19,596 bases of DNA. Source: Saccharicrinis sp041584155. Lineage in GTDB: Bacteria > Bacteroidota > Bacteroidia > Bacteroidales > Marinilabiliaceae. Below are positions 7,459 to 16,300 of this stretch, piece by piece. Position numbers and translations under genes: made by a program. Location of the stretch: contig JBFHEL010000031.1 in NCBI GenBank assembly GCA_041584155.1, positions 1 to 19,596 on the forward strand, given 5' to 3'. The notes under the pieces were generated by a model that had not been told where the DNA came from, did no database searches, and was given only the letters and a program-made list of their open reading frames with translations. Numbering within the stretch: position 1 is the stretch's first letter; each line of letters starts with the position of its first letter.

Positions 7459-8271
7459 TTAAAGCCTTTCATTCCAGATAAAGCAATGGGAAAAAGTCAC
7501 CTCAGGTTTCTCATCGAAGATACCAAAAACAGCAGCTCCACTGCCTGTCATAGAAGCATATACCGCCCCCTGCTTATACAACTGTTCTTTAATAGTTTGT
7601 ATTGGTTGATGATTAGGAAATACAGAATACTCAAAATCATTCACAATTTCATCCTTCCAAGTCCCAATGGGCTTCTCTAATTTCATCTTTAAGGAGCAAT
7701 CCGGCATTTTAGGATTAATTCCCCGGTAAGCTTCAGGGGTTGAGATATGAATATCAGGCTTCACCAAAACCAAATACTTCCCCTTTAAATCAATGGTATA
7801 TGGATGCAAAACATCACCAATACCACTGGCCAGGCAGGATGAATTATGGATAAAAAAAGCACAATCGGCCCCAAGCCTCGAAGCATACTTAATTAATTTA
7901 TCCTGACTAATATTCAGCTTAAAAAGTTGATTCAGGGTAGTTAAAGTAAAGGCTGCATCAGCAGAGCCTCCTCCCAAACCTGCGCCAAAGGGAATTACCT
8001 TATGCAGATGCATTTTTACTGGTGGAATATCATAATCCTCCCCAAGTAACATCAAAGCCTGAATACACAAGTTATCTTCGGCTTTTCCATCTATCTCTAT
8101 CCCACTGCTACTCCATTGGCAGTGCTGATCACTATCTTTATTTTCAACTATTTCAAGTACATCGTATAATTTAATAGGATAAAAAAGCGTTTCAATATTA
8201 TGGTAACCGTCTTTTCTTTTTTCGGTAACATATAAACCAATATTTATTTTAGCATTTGGAAAACAAATCAT
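7459..8271 (-). CDS. ispE: 4-diphosphocytidyl-2-C-methyl-D-erythritol kinase IspE
   Basis: IspE phosphorylates the 2-hydroxyl of CDP-methylerythritol in the non-mevalonate isoprenoid route. The 270-residue GHMP kinase begins with PNAKINIGLYV (5-15), where Lys8 is the expected catalytic lysine, followed by KRKDGYHNIETLF, the ATP loop PFGAGLGGGSADAA (94-107) and RLGADCAFF (132-140) with catalytic Asp136 (commonly GADVPFF), and near the end MTGSGAAVFGIF, the third GHMP motif. It is convergent with thiF and divergent from dnaB. A TATCTTTG -7-like box on the minus strand at 8407-8400 may drive it. Intact. Confidence 0.96.
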   Translation of the reverse strand: MICFPNAKINIGLYVTEKRKDGYHNIETLFYPIKLYDVLEIVENKDSDQHCQWSSSGIEIDGKAEDNLCIQALMLLGEDYDIPPVKMHLHKVIPFGAGLGGGSADAAFTLTTLNQLFKLNISQDKLIKYASRLGADCAFFIHNSSCLASGIGDVLHPYTIDLKGKYLVLVKPDIHISTPEAYRGINPKMPDCSLKMKLEKPIGTWKDEIVNDFEYSVFPNHQPIQTIKEQLYKQGAVYASMTGSGAAVFGIFDEKPEVTFSHCFIWNERL

Positions 8272-8341
8272 TACAAGAGTACTTATTTTTAAAATTAAAA
8301 CTGATGAACTCCTTCTGGCATACTATCAGTAAAATATAAAC

Positions 8342-8373
8342 TTTACGTATAATACATTTTTTATGTGCGTAAA
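8342..8373. promoter_or_regulatory. Inverted repeat in the ispE-dnaB divergent region
   Basis: TTTACG (8342-8347) faces CGTAAA (8368-8373), and inside it ACAT (8354-8357) faces ATGT (8363-8366) over a T5 loop. It lies 70 bp upstream of ispE and close to its candidate -7 box (8400-8407, minus strand), so an operator or a leader hairpin is possible. Short A/T-rich palindromes also arise by chance; confidence is low. Confidence 0.25.
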
Positions 8374-8494
8374 AACACATTATTCATCTTTCTTTTGAGC
8401 AAAGATAAAAAGTATCAGGCATTGAGAATCAGGTATCAGATAATTTTAACAAAAACATTTTGACGATTGATATGGCTGAGTAAATGTAGTTGAT

Positions 8495-8502
8495 TAACTT
8501 TG
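8495..8502 (+). promoter_or_regulatory. Candidate dnaB promoter -7 box
   Basis: TAACTTTG matches the Bacteroidota -7 consensus TAnnTTTG exactly. A TTG at 8467-8469 lies 25 bases upstream, slightly long for the -33 element. Transcription would begin near 8509, 26 bp before the dnaB ATG at 8535, which argues against starting dnaB at the TTG codon at 8490. Confidence 0.5.
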
Positions 8503-8534
8503 TCACCCCTTTGGGAAGAAACAATGATCAGGTT

Positions 8535-10109
8535 ATGGCAGAAAGAAGAAAATATACAAGTAAAAAAACAACAAGTGTAGATTTAGAAGTAGGCAAAATG
8601 CCACCACAGGTTCTTGAACTGGAAGAGGCTGTTTTAGGGGCATTGATGCTAGAAAAAGAAGCTTTTACTGCTGTTGGAGAGTTATTAAAACCTGAATGCT
8701 TTTATAAAGAAGCACATCAGAAGATTTACGCAGCCATTCAAAGCCTGTATAGCAAAGACTTACCCGTGGATATGCTTACGGTGACAGAAGAACTAAGGGG
8801 AGCTGGTCATTTGGAAGAGATAGGAGGTGCTTTTTTCATTACTCAGCTAACAGGACGAGTAGCCTCTGCTGCCCATATAGAATATCATGCCCGCATCATC
8901 TGGCAAAAATATTTACAACGAGAAGTAATCCGAATTAGTTCTGAAATACAAACCAAAGCCTATGATGAAGGAATTGATGTAGATGATTTATTGGATGAGT
9001 CAGAAAGCTCTTTCTTTAAGCTCAGTCAGGGTAATATGAAAAAGGATGTTACCCAGATTAATCCGGTGATTGAAGAAGCCATAGAGATGATTAAAGAAGC
9101 CTCGAAACGAAGCGATGGCTTGAGTGGTGTACCTTCCGGATTCACTGAGCTGGATAGAATTACTTCCGGCTGGCAAAAAACTGATATGATTGTAATTGCA
9201 GCCCGTCCTGCGATGGGTAAAACAGCTTTTGTTCTTTCCATGGCCCGAAATATGGCTCTGCAGTTTGGACAGGCGGTTGCCGTATTTTCACTGGAGATGG
9301 GTAACGTACAGCTGGTTAATCGTTTAATAGTTTCAGAAACAGAACTTCCTGCCGAGAAAATTAAAAAAGGAAATCTGGCCAGTTATGAATGGGAACAGCT
9401 CGACCATAAAATACAAAACCTGATTGACGCACCCATTTATGTAGATGACACACCTGGCTTATCGATATTTGAATTAAGAGCAAAATGTAGACGGCTAAAA
9501 AAACAACACGATATACAAGTGGTCATTATCGACTACCTTCAGCTGATGAATGCCAACGGAATGAACCCCGGCTCCCGTCAGGAAGAGGTGAGTATGATTT
9601 CTCGTTCCTTAAAAGGACTGGCCAAAGAATTGAATATTCCTATTATAGCCCTGTCGCAGTTAAATCGTGGTGTAGAAGGACGTGCAGGAGCCGAAGGTAA
9701 ACGACCACAGCTTTCTGACCTGAGGGAATCGGGAGCCATTGAGCAGGATGCCGATATGGTTTGTTTTATCCATCGACCCGAATACTACAAGATCACTGAA
9801 GATGAACATGGTAATTCGCTCATTGGTATGGGTGAAATTATTATAGCCAAACACCGTAACGGGGCAACAGGAGATGTTCGCCTGCGCTTCCGGGGTGAAT
9901 TAGCTCGTTTTGAAAACCCGGACACCGGTGTATTTGGAGATGATTTAGGAACCGACCCGGGTGGACAGGCAGTAACCTATGGCTCAAAAATGAATGAGCC
10001 TGTAGGTGGTGATAACTTTGGACATGCCTCCAACGGGGGAAATGGCTTTGGCTTACCCGACTTTCCGGATACATCTTCATATCCTCACGAAAAAGATATG
10101 CCGTTTTAA
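8535..10109 (+). CDS. dnaB: Replicative DNA helicase DnaB
   Basis: DnaB is the hexameric 5'-3' helicase that unwinds DNA at the replication fork. I start it at the ATG at 8535 (524 residues, MAERRKYTSKK); the longer frame to TTG 8490 contains a promoter-like box. The N-terminal domain runs from PPQVLELEEAVLGALML; the RecA-type motor has Walker A ARPAMGKT (223-230), Walker B-like VVIIDYLQLM, SQLNRGVE, and SDLRESGAIEQDADMVCFIHR with the downstream HRNGATGDVRLRF. A Gly/Asn-rich tail ends in EKDMPF, much like the C-terminal tip of single-strand-binding protein. It is divergent from ispE, and a strong hairpin spans the stop codon. Intact and certain apart from the start. Confidence 0.97.
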   Translation: MAERRKYTSKKTTSVDLEVGKMPPQVLELEEAVLGALMLEKEAFTAVGELLKPECFYKEAHQKIYAAIQSLYSKDLPVDMLTVTEELRGAGHLEEIGGAFFITQLTGRVASAAHIEYHARIIWQKYLQREVIRISSEIQTKAYDEGIDVDDLLDESESSFFKLSQGNMKKDVTQINPVIEEAIEMIKEASKRSDGLSGVPSGFTELDRITSGWQKTDMIVIAARPAMGKTAFVLSMARNMALQFGQAVAVFSLEMGNVQLVNRLIVSETELPAEKIKKGNLASYEWEQLDHKIQNLIDAPIYVDDTPGLSIFELRAKCRRLKKQHDIQVVIIDYLQLMNANGMNPGSRQEEVSMISRSLKGLAKELNIPIIALSQLNRGVEGRAGAEGKRPQLSDLRESGAIEQDADMVCFIHRPEYYKITEDEHGNSLIGMGEIIIAKHRNGATGDVRLRFRGELARFENPDTGVFGDDLGTDPGGQAVTYGSKMNEPVGGDNFGHASNGGNGFGLPDFPDTSSYPHEKDMPF

Positions 10110-10123
10110 CAAAAATGGCATAT
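10096..10123 (+). terminator. Hairpin over the dnaB stop codon
   Basis: ATATGCCGTTTT (10096-10107) pairs with AAAATGGCATAT (10112-10123) across a 4-base loop, 12 bp with a single G-U pair. The TAA stop codon lies at the stem/loop junction. There is no U-tract after it, so if it ends transcription it does so without the classical signal; it may instead protect the 3' end. It is the strongest simple hairpin I found in the window. Confidence 0.5.
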
Positions 10124-10189
10124 ACATACGTGGTAACACTATACAAGATCCTTTCTTTTATTTAATTTAAATTTCTATTGTAATTATTT

Positions 10190-11953
10190 ATGGCATATAA
10201 AATGAATAGGATTTTTACTGTGTTTATTATATTTATTCTCCTGCTTCCAGCCTCTTATGCTCAAGGAAATATTCTTTCTAATCCTTATTACATAAAGGCT
10301 TTAGAATATTTAAACATTCAAAATGATACCAGCCAAAAATACATTGCACTCCTAAACAAAAGAACTACTTTAAGCTGCAACGATAAGAGTGAACTTAAGT
10401 ATTTAGAAGTTTTATCCACAGTCCAATCAAGCCCACTGGATAGCTCTATTGGAAAATTAAATATTGAGCTTGATAAATTACACAAATGTAATCCTGATAA
10501 TCCTGATCTTAAATCTAAACTACTAATACTCACAGGAAGTTTATATGCTTCAAATTCAGATATAGATAAAGGTATTAACCTAATTCTACAGGCCGATAGC
10601 TTACTTATCGGATCAGAAAATAAAGATTTAAAAGATCTGTGCACAATCAGATTGATTGAAGCACATAGAATTAAAAAACAATTTAAAATAGGCTTCCGTT
10701 TACTCTATCGTATTTTAAATGATAAGAATCTGTCGCAACGCAACAGGGCCTCTGCTTATGGAAGAATGGCTGCCTATTATAACGAATGCTCTATTGAAGA
10801 TATTTGTGCTAAAAACAATGCTATTACAATACAAAACAAAATTGATTCGATACTTAAATATTCTTACAAAAGCTTAAAACTTGCACAATCCCATAACTAC
10901 AATGACCTTATTGCTGCTGCTTACAACGAAATAGGACAACAATTAATACACGCCAATGCACCTATTGACTCTTCCATTGTTTGCTTAGAAAAAGCATCAG
11001 CCCTATTTAAAGAAATCAATTATGTTATTGATGGAGTAAATACCTCAAACAACTTAATGTTTGCTTATGTTAGAAACCAACAATTTAACATGGCTATCAA
11101 GCTTGGCAATAAGCTATTACAAAACCGCGTAGCAGATGAATATCCACAAATTTATAGGCGAACCTATAACCTTTTATCAGATGCTTACTGTGGTATAAAT
11201 GAATATAAAAAAGCAAAAGAATATACTGATGAGGCTTACAAAATTGATAAATTTTTATTTGAGCATTACTTAGATAAAGAAACCACAGCATTAGCTCTTA
11301 AATATGATTATCAGCTAAAAGAAGCAGAACTTAAACATGAGCAAAGTCTGAGAATAAGACAAGAGAAAGAGAATAGACTTAAAATAATTGTACTAATAAG
11401 CAGCTTACTGATAGTAATCATATTAATGTTTTTCTTAAACTTTTTCTTTCGTATACGAAAAAAACTGTATGCGCAAAAGCAAACTCTCCTAAACCAAAAA
11501 AATGAAATTTTAAATAACAAGTTAAGCTACCAAAATAAAGTACTTACCGTTAGCGCATTAAGGGTTATGCAGTATGGAGTATTGTTCGATGAAATTTCAA
11601 AGGATTTAAATCAAATTGAATACGTGAACAAAATCGACTTTACTATTCAGCTAAAAAAAATAACCCAAGCCATTAAAACCAAAAAGAGAGTTGAAGTGTG
11701 GGAGGATTTTAAAAAGAGCTTTCTGGGGGTCTATAATGATTTTTACAAACACCTGCTCAATGATTTTCCTTCATTAAGCTCAAAAGAATTAAGGTTTTGT
11801 GCTTTAGTTAAACTTAATCTCACTACTAAAGAAATTTCAAAGATAACAGGTGTCTCTGTACGATCTGTTGAAACATCCCGGTACAGACTCAAGAAAAAAA
11901 TGGAGCTTCCAGAAGGAGAAGATCTGTATGTTTTTATACAAAAAAGATACTAA
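10190..11953 (+). CDS. Membrane TPR protein with C-terminal LuxR-type HTH
   Basis: This 587-residue regulator has a signal-peptide-like N-terminus (hydrophobic 8-20, possible cleavage after SYA at 24), a long helical periplasmic part with TPR-like pairs (for example AIKLGNKLLQNRVADEY and YKKAKEYTDEAYKIDK), a charged coiled-coil-like stretch about 362-398, one membrane segment about 399-420 followed by RIRKK, then a cytoplasmic linker and a helix-turn-helix at about 529-572 (LSSKELRFCALVKLNLTTKEISKITGVSVRSVETSRYRLKKKM). This is the Bacteroidota design in which a periplasmic TPR sensor is joined directly to a DNA-binding domain; ligand and targets cannot be read from sequence. It is 80 bp after dnaB behind a hairpin, so probably its own unit. 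A second ATG at codon 5 is an alternative start. Confidence 0.85.
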   Translation: MAYKMNRIFTVFIIFILLLPASYAQGNILSNPYYIKALEYLNIQNDTSQKYIALLNKRTTLSCNDKSELKYLEVLSTVQSSPLDSSIGKLNIELDKLHKCNPDNPDLKSKLLILTGSLYASNSDIDKGINLILQADSLLIGSENKDLKDLCTIRLIEAHRIKKQFKIGFRLLYRILNDKNLSQRNRASAYGRMAAYYNECSIEDICAKNNAITIQNKIDSILKYSYKSLKLAQSHNYNDLIAAAYNEIGQQLIHANAPIDSSIVCLEKASALFKEINYVIDGVNTSNNLMFAYVRNQQFNMAIKLGNKLLQNRVADEYPQIYRRTYNLLSDAYCGINEYKKAKEYTDEAYKIDKFLFEHYLDKETTALALKYDYQLKEAELKHEQSLRIRQEKENRLKIIVLISSLLIVIILMFFLNFFFRIRKKLYAQKQTLLNQKNEILNNKLSYQNKVLTVSALRVMQYGVLFDEISKDLNQIEYVNKIDFTIQLKKITQAIKTKKRVEVWEDFKKSFLGVYNDFYKHLLNDFPSLSSKELRFCALVKLNLTTKEISKITGVSVRSVETSRYRLKKKMELPEGEDLYVFIQKRY

Positions 11954-11961
11954 TTCCAATC

Positions 11962-12099
11962 AAGGGCTGAGACTTATACAGATTGGCTAATGACCCGAGC
12001 ATTATATATTCTTCATAATAAGGCTGTCATTAATCCATCGGCATAATACCAAGCGCTCACTTTATTATCAAAATGGTATTATTATAGGTCTCAGCCCTT
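11962..12099. repeat. 138-bp element with 17-bp inverted ends; possible three-way-junction RNA or MITE
   Basis: AAGGGCTGAGACTTATA (11962-11978) and TATAGGTCTCAGCCCTT (12083-12099) are inverted copies, 16 of 17 matching. Inside lie two further arms. Bases 11981-11994 pair with 12026-12039 (7 perfect bp TAATGAC/GTCATTA, then 4 more pairs, one G-U and two mismatches), with an apical ATTAT/ATAAT stem. ATAATACCA (12043-12051) pairs perfectly with TGGTATTAT (12074-12082), and the latter touches the outer stem directly. Together they form a three-way junction. It starts 8 bp after the TPR regulator's stop codon. No target-site duplication and no coding sequence are seen. It may be a non-autonomous mobile element, a structured RNA, or an elaborate terminator. 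Confidence 0.6.
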
Positions 12100-12194
12100 C
12101 ACCCTGAAGTTTGTTACTATATAATTACCTGAGGCGATCTGTGAATATCATAGCTAGTCTACAGATAATTTACATCAAACAGCATGATTAACTT

Positions 12195-12854
12195 TTAGCT
12201 ACGCACAAAAATACCAAGCGCCTCAAGCAATTGAGGTTTATCGTACAAAGCAATTTTTGCAATCGTATCAAAATCATCAATCCACGCTTTAAGTTCAAGG
12301 AGAGCTGCATTTTTATTTTTGGTCATATTTTGCGCTTCGGCAAGCTCTTTGTCAAAATTTGATCGATTGGCTAATAATTCTGCATGCAAAGCCATACATT
12401 CATCAATAATACTAGCTGTAATTTTAATACGATCGAACAACACCTGCAATTCTGCATCGTTTTTTATAGCGGTATAGAACTGTTTTGTTTTATCGAAAAA
12501 ATCGTTATACTTTGCAGGAAAACGCCCCTATACGCCTAACTTAACAAGTACATCCGGTTCTTTTTTAAAGTAAATAAGGCTTTTGTCGCGATGAATTTTA
12601 AACACACTTTGCAGCTGATTGTATGTTGCTTTATACAAATTAGATGCCTGAGTTGTTTCTGCCTCATCAGCAGTATTGGCATTCCAAACAGCTTGTACTC
12701 GAGCGAAAAGTTGTTGCCCTTCATTTAATTGCTCATCAGACATACCATAATCAGCCAATGCTGCTTTAATAACAGAATCGGATTGGGCATTCACTAATGC
12801 AGTACGACAACGTTCAATAAATTTTGACTCTGACTGAAATAATCTACTTGACAT
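12195..12854 (-). pseudogene. Hypothetical helical protein gene interrupted by an in-frame TAG
   Basis: Reading from ATG 12854 the frame gives 108 residues (MSSRLFQSESKFIERC... to ...VLVKLGV) and meets TAG at 12530-12528. The same frame then stays open for another 110 codons (GRFPAKYNDFFDKTKQFY... to ...LLEALGIFVRS) to TAA at 12195. Both halves are equally protein-like, with alpha-helical, charged composition, and no frameshift is needed. This fits one 219-codon gene hit by a nonsense change, for instance AAG to TAG. No known domain or signal peptide is recognised. All other complete genes of the window end in TAA or TGA, so read-through is conceivable but less likely than a mutation or base-calling error. 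A TTG at 12449 could not start a sensible shorter protein. Confidence 0.7.
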
Positions 12855-12932
12855 ATCTTACTGGTTTTAAATTAAATACTAAAATAAGTTAGCAAAAAAA
12901 TATTGAATGAGCGGTATTTTTTTTGAACTTTT

Positions 12933-13100
12933 GGTAAAATAGATTGAATAGATGGTTATAAGCATTGCTACATTGGTAAAATCAATTGAGAGCATGGTAA
13001 AGTTGGGTGAGAACCCGGTAAAATCGGTTGAGAGCTTGGTAAAATCGGCTGAGGACCCGGTAAAATTGTACGAGAGCATGGTATAATCGATTGTGCAACA
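12933..13100. repeat. Eight tandem copies of a 21-bp repeat
   Basis: The anchor GGT(A)AAAT recurs at 12933, 12954, 12975, 12996, 13017, 13038, 13059 and 13080, every step exactly 21 bases. The consensus is close to GGTAAAATCGRTTGAGAGCNT; copies 2 and 8 are the most degenerate. Because 21 is a multiple of three, the plus strand can encode a heptad pattern (VKSIESM, VKLGENP, VKSVESL, VKSAEDP) from ATG 12952 to TAA 13084-13086 (44 codons). The minus strand encodes a DFTxLS pattern from ATG 13079 to the stop at 12879 (66 codons). Copy 1 carries TAG stops in the plus frame, suggesting a decayed coding repeat or a minisatellite. No product is claimed. Confidence 0.75.
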
Positions 13101-13392
13101 AATTTGAAAGAATGAGACTACTGTATACTTATACGAGAGGCTGAAAAAACGTTATGCGCAAAGGACATTATTATTGATTACAGAAAAAACAAGGTCATTT
13201 TTATCTAAAAGCAAAGCATTATACGCGCTATATTCTAACGACAACACCTATTATGCAACATTCTTAATATTCTATATATAAGGATATTGCAAATCGTGCG
13301 TAGTTTTGACGTAGCTTAATATTCGTAATTTTCACGTATTTATTTTTTGTTTGTTGTTGAATATTAGTTTTTGATTTAATACCTAAAAACAA
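13101..13392. other. Upstream region of the giant surface-protein gene
   Basis: No gene is evident. The region is A/T-rich and probably carries the promoter of the gene at 13393. TAGTTTTG at 13301-13308 fits the TAnnTTTG -7 consensus but has no TTG at a proper distance upstream. If used, the leader would be about 75-80 bases. A T-rich tract with TTGTTTGTTGTTG follows at about 13347-13359. No Shine-Dalgarno is seen before ATG 13393. Confidence 0.35.
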
Positions 13393-16300
13393 ATGAAGAA
13401 ACAATTACAGTTACTTATTATTTTATGTTTTACCATATGTAACTTAGCTAATGCTACAGACTACAGTGGTGATATTACTACTGCCACCACATGGAGTGGT
13501 GAAGTTTATTTAACCGGCGATATAAATATCTCTGATGGAGGTTCATTAACCATTGAGGCAGGAACAACAGTTAAAGCTAACGACTGGTATGCCATTAATG
13601 TAACAGGAACAGGTTATATTGTGGCAGAAGGAACTGTTGACAACCCAATTACCTTTAGCAGTGCTGACCCAACAGACTATACAACATACAGTGAAGACGA
13701 CGAAAGCACCGATGGTGCCTGGCATGGAATCCGTTTTACGGATATGGATGAAGATGCTGATTCATCTAAATTTGAATATTGCGATTTTTCTTATGCTAAA
13801 GGCGTAGGTAGTAGTGATAATAACTACTATGGAGGAGCTGTTTATGTGTATGCTAGTTATTCGGCACAATATAACCAGTTAAGTTTTACCTCATGTAGCT
13901 TTACAAATAATAGTGCAACTCGTGGAGGAGTAATGTATTTACGTTATGCGGATGCTTCAATTGTGAATTGTAGTTTTACTAAAAACAATAGTAACAATGG
14001 TGGAGCAATGTATTTATACTATGCAGATATAACCTTAATTAATTGCAACATCATAAACAATACTACCTCTACTTATGGAGGAGCTGTTTATAGCACAAAT
14101 TCTGAACCTAATTTATACAACTGTATTATCAGAGATAATTCATCAAGTTCAAGTGATCAGATACAGACCTCTATAAGTTCTTTTGTTCCTATCGTATATT
14201 CATGTAATATTGAAGGGGGGAATACCTTTGATGCAACGACATACGAAAACTGTATTGATGCTGACCCATTATTCACAGATGCTGATAATGATGATTATTC
14301 CTTACAAAGTACTTCCCCATGTATCAATACTGGGGATACTGCTAATATTTCAGCGTATATTCCAGAAACAGATTTATTGGGTAATACACGTATTTATCAA
14401 TCTTATATCGATATAGGCGCCATCGAATATCAGGAAGATATTGTAGCTTCCATTAGCGGAACAGCAACTTACGAAGATGGTTCGGTAATAGCGAATTATG
14501 AAATTTATTCAGGTGTAACAACCGATAATAGTGGGAATTTTAGCATTGAAGCAGGTAGTAATAATATTGAATTAGGTGATACTTTAGTACTAAATAACCC
14601 AGATGGTTATGGCTTTTATCCAAGTTGGATATCGGTTAAATCTGATGAAACGGTTGACTTAACCGCCTATGTTGGAACTGTTGTCGATACGTCTTATAGC
14701 GAAGGCAGTACTATAATTTGGAGTGCTGATACCATAAATGTATTTACGGATGTAGATCTGGATAATGCTTCTTTAACTATTGCTGCTGGCACTAAAGTTA
14801 AGTTTTACGATTGGTATTCAATTAATGTAAGTGGTACAAGTAATATAAGCGCAGAAGGTACGGCCGATGATCCTATTATATTTATACCTGCTGATACTAC
14901 TGATTACCTAACGTATGGCCAAAGTACTACAAATTTTGATGATGCCTGGGGGGGTATACGTTTTGAAGATATGGATGCCGATGCCGACTCTTCGATATTT
15001 AAATATTGCAAATTTTCATATGCTAAAGCTTTAGGTAGTAGTAGTAATAGTAGATATGGCGGAGCTATTTATGTATATGCTAGTTCTTCGGCACAATATA
15101 ATCAGCTAAGTTTTACGTCATGTAGTTTTACAAATAATAGTGGGCAGTATGGAGGTGCTATATATTTGTATTATTCAGATGCTTCATTTGTTAACTGTAA
15201 TATAATTAACAATAGTTGCTATACTAAAGGAGCCATATACATCAAATATTCCGAAATAAATATATTTAATTGTAATATTGTAAACAACGCTGCGTCTTAT
15301 TCTTTTGCTAATACTGGAGGAATCTACAATTATCGATCTTCTCCTAAATTCTATAATAGCATTATTTGGAATAATACAGCCGATATAGATAGTTGCCAGA
15401 TATACAACAATTATGACTCATACGTTCCTTCTGTTTATAATTGTAATATAGAGGGCGGTAATACCTTTGATGCCAATACTTATGAAGATTGTATAGATTC
15501 TGATCCAATGTTTACAGATTCTGATAATGCTGATTATTCATTACAAAGCACTTCGCCATGTATAAATATGGGTGATACTACGAATATTTCAGGATATATT
15601 CCTGATTCAGACTTATTGGGTAATTCACGTATTCATCAATCATATATTGATATGGGTGCGATTGAATATCAAGAAGATATTACTTCAATATACGGCGTGG
15701 CCAGCTATGCTGATGGTTCTGCAGTAGCTAACCAAGAAATATGCTCTGGTGTAACAACCGATGCTGATGGGAATTTTGCTGTTGAACTAGAAAGTGGTGT
15801 AGAATTCGCAGATACTTTAATATTTAATGCTCCTGAGGGATATGGCTTTTACCCAAGTAAGGTAAGTGTAACTACAAATTTAAGCCTTACTGCTTATAAG
15901 GGTATTGTTGTAGATACAGCTTATACCGAAGGTAGTACTATATCCTGGTCGGCTGATACGGTTAATGTATTTATAGATGTGGATTTAGACAGTACTTCTT
16001 TAACCATTGCAGCAGGAACCAAAGTTAAATTTTACGATTGGTATGGCATTAATCTCAGTGGAGCAAGTAGCATTACAGCAAAAGGTACAGTTGACGAACC
16101 TATTATATTTATACCAGCTGACACTTCTGGTTTTGAAACTTACAGCGAAGATGATGAAAGTACTAATGGTGCCTGGCATGGAATTCGTTTTTCAGATATG
16201 AATGCCGATGCTGATTCTTCAAAATTTGAATATTGTGAGTTTTCTTATGCAAAAGCAGCAGGCACCAGCTCTTCTGATTATAAAGGAAGTGTAATTTATG

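Noticed and set aside
8490..8534. Extension of dnaB by 15 codons from a TTG.
   Set aside because: The stretch holds a perfect TAACTTTG promoter box, and an ATG followed by a typical MAE/basic start lies at 8535.
11964..11973. GGGCTGAGAC contains GGCTGAGA, a THI-box core, suggesting a second TPP riboswitch.
   Set aside because: The other conserved blocks (ACCC, CCTGA, TAATG, GGAA) do not follow; the motif is part of a terminal inverted repeat.
12879..13079. 66-codon minus-strand gene of DFTxLS repeats.
   Set aside because: It lies on the 21-bp repeat, which leaves both strands open by its period; there is no independent sign of translation.
12933..13100. CRISPR array.
   Set aside because: Units are contiguous at 21 bp with no unique spacers, and no cas gene is present.
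14183..14416. Small open frames inside the giant gene, here and at 13619 and 16007.
   Set aside because: They are other-frame shadows of the long open frame, whose repeats and domains are clear in frame 13393.
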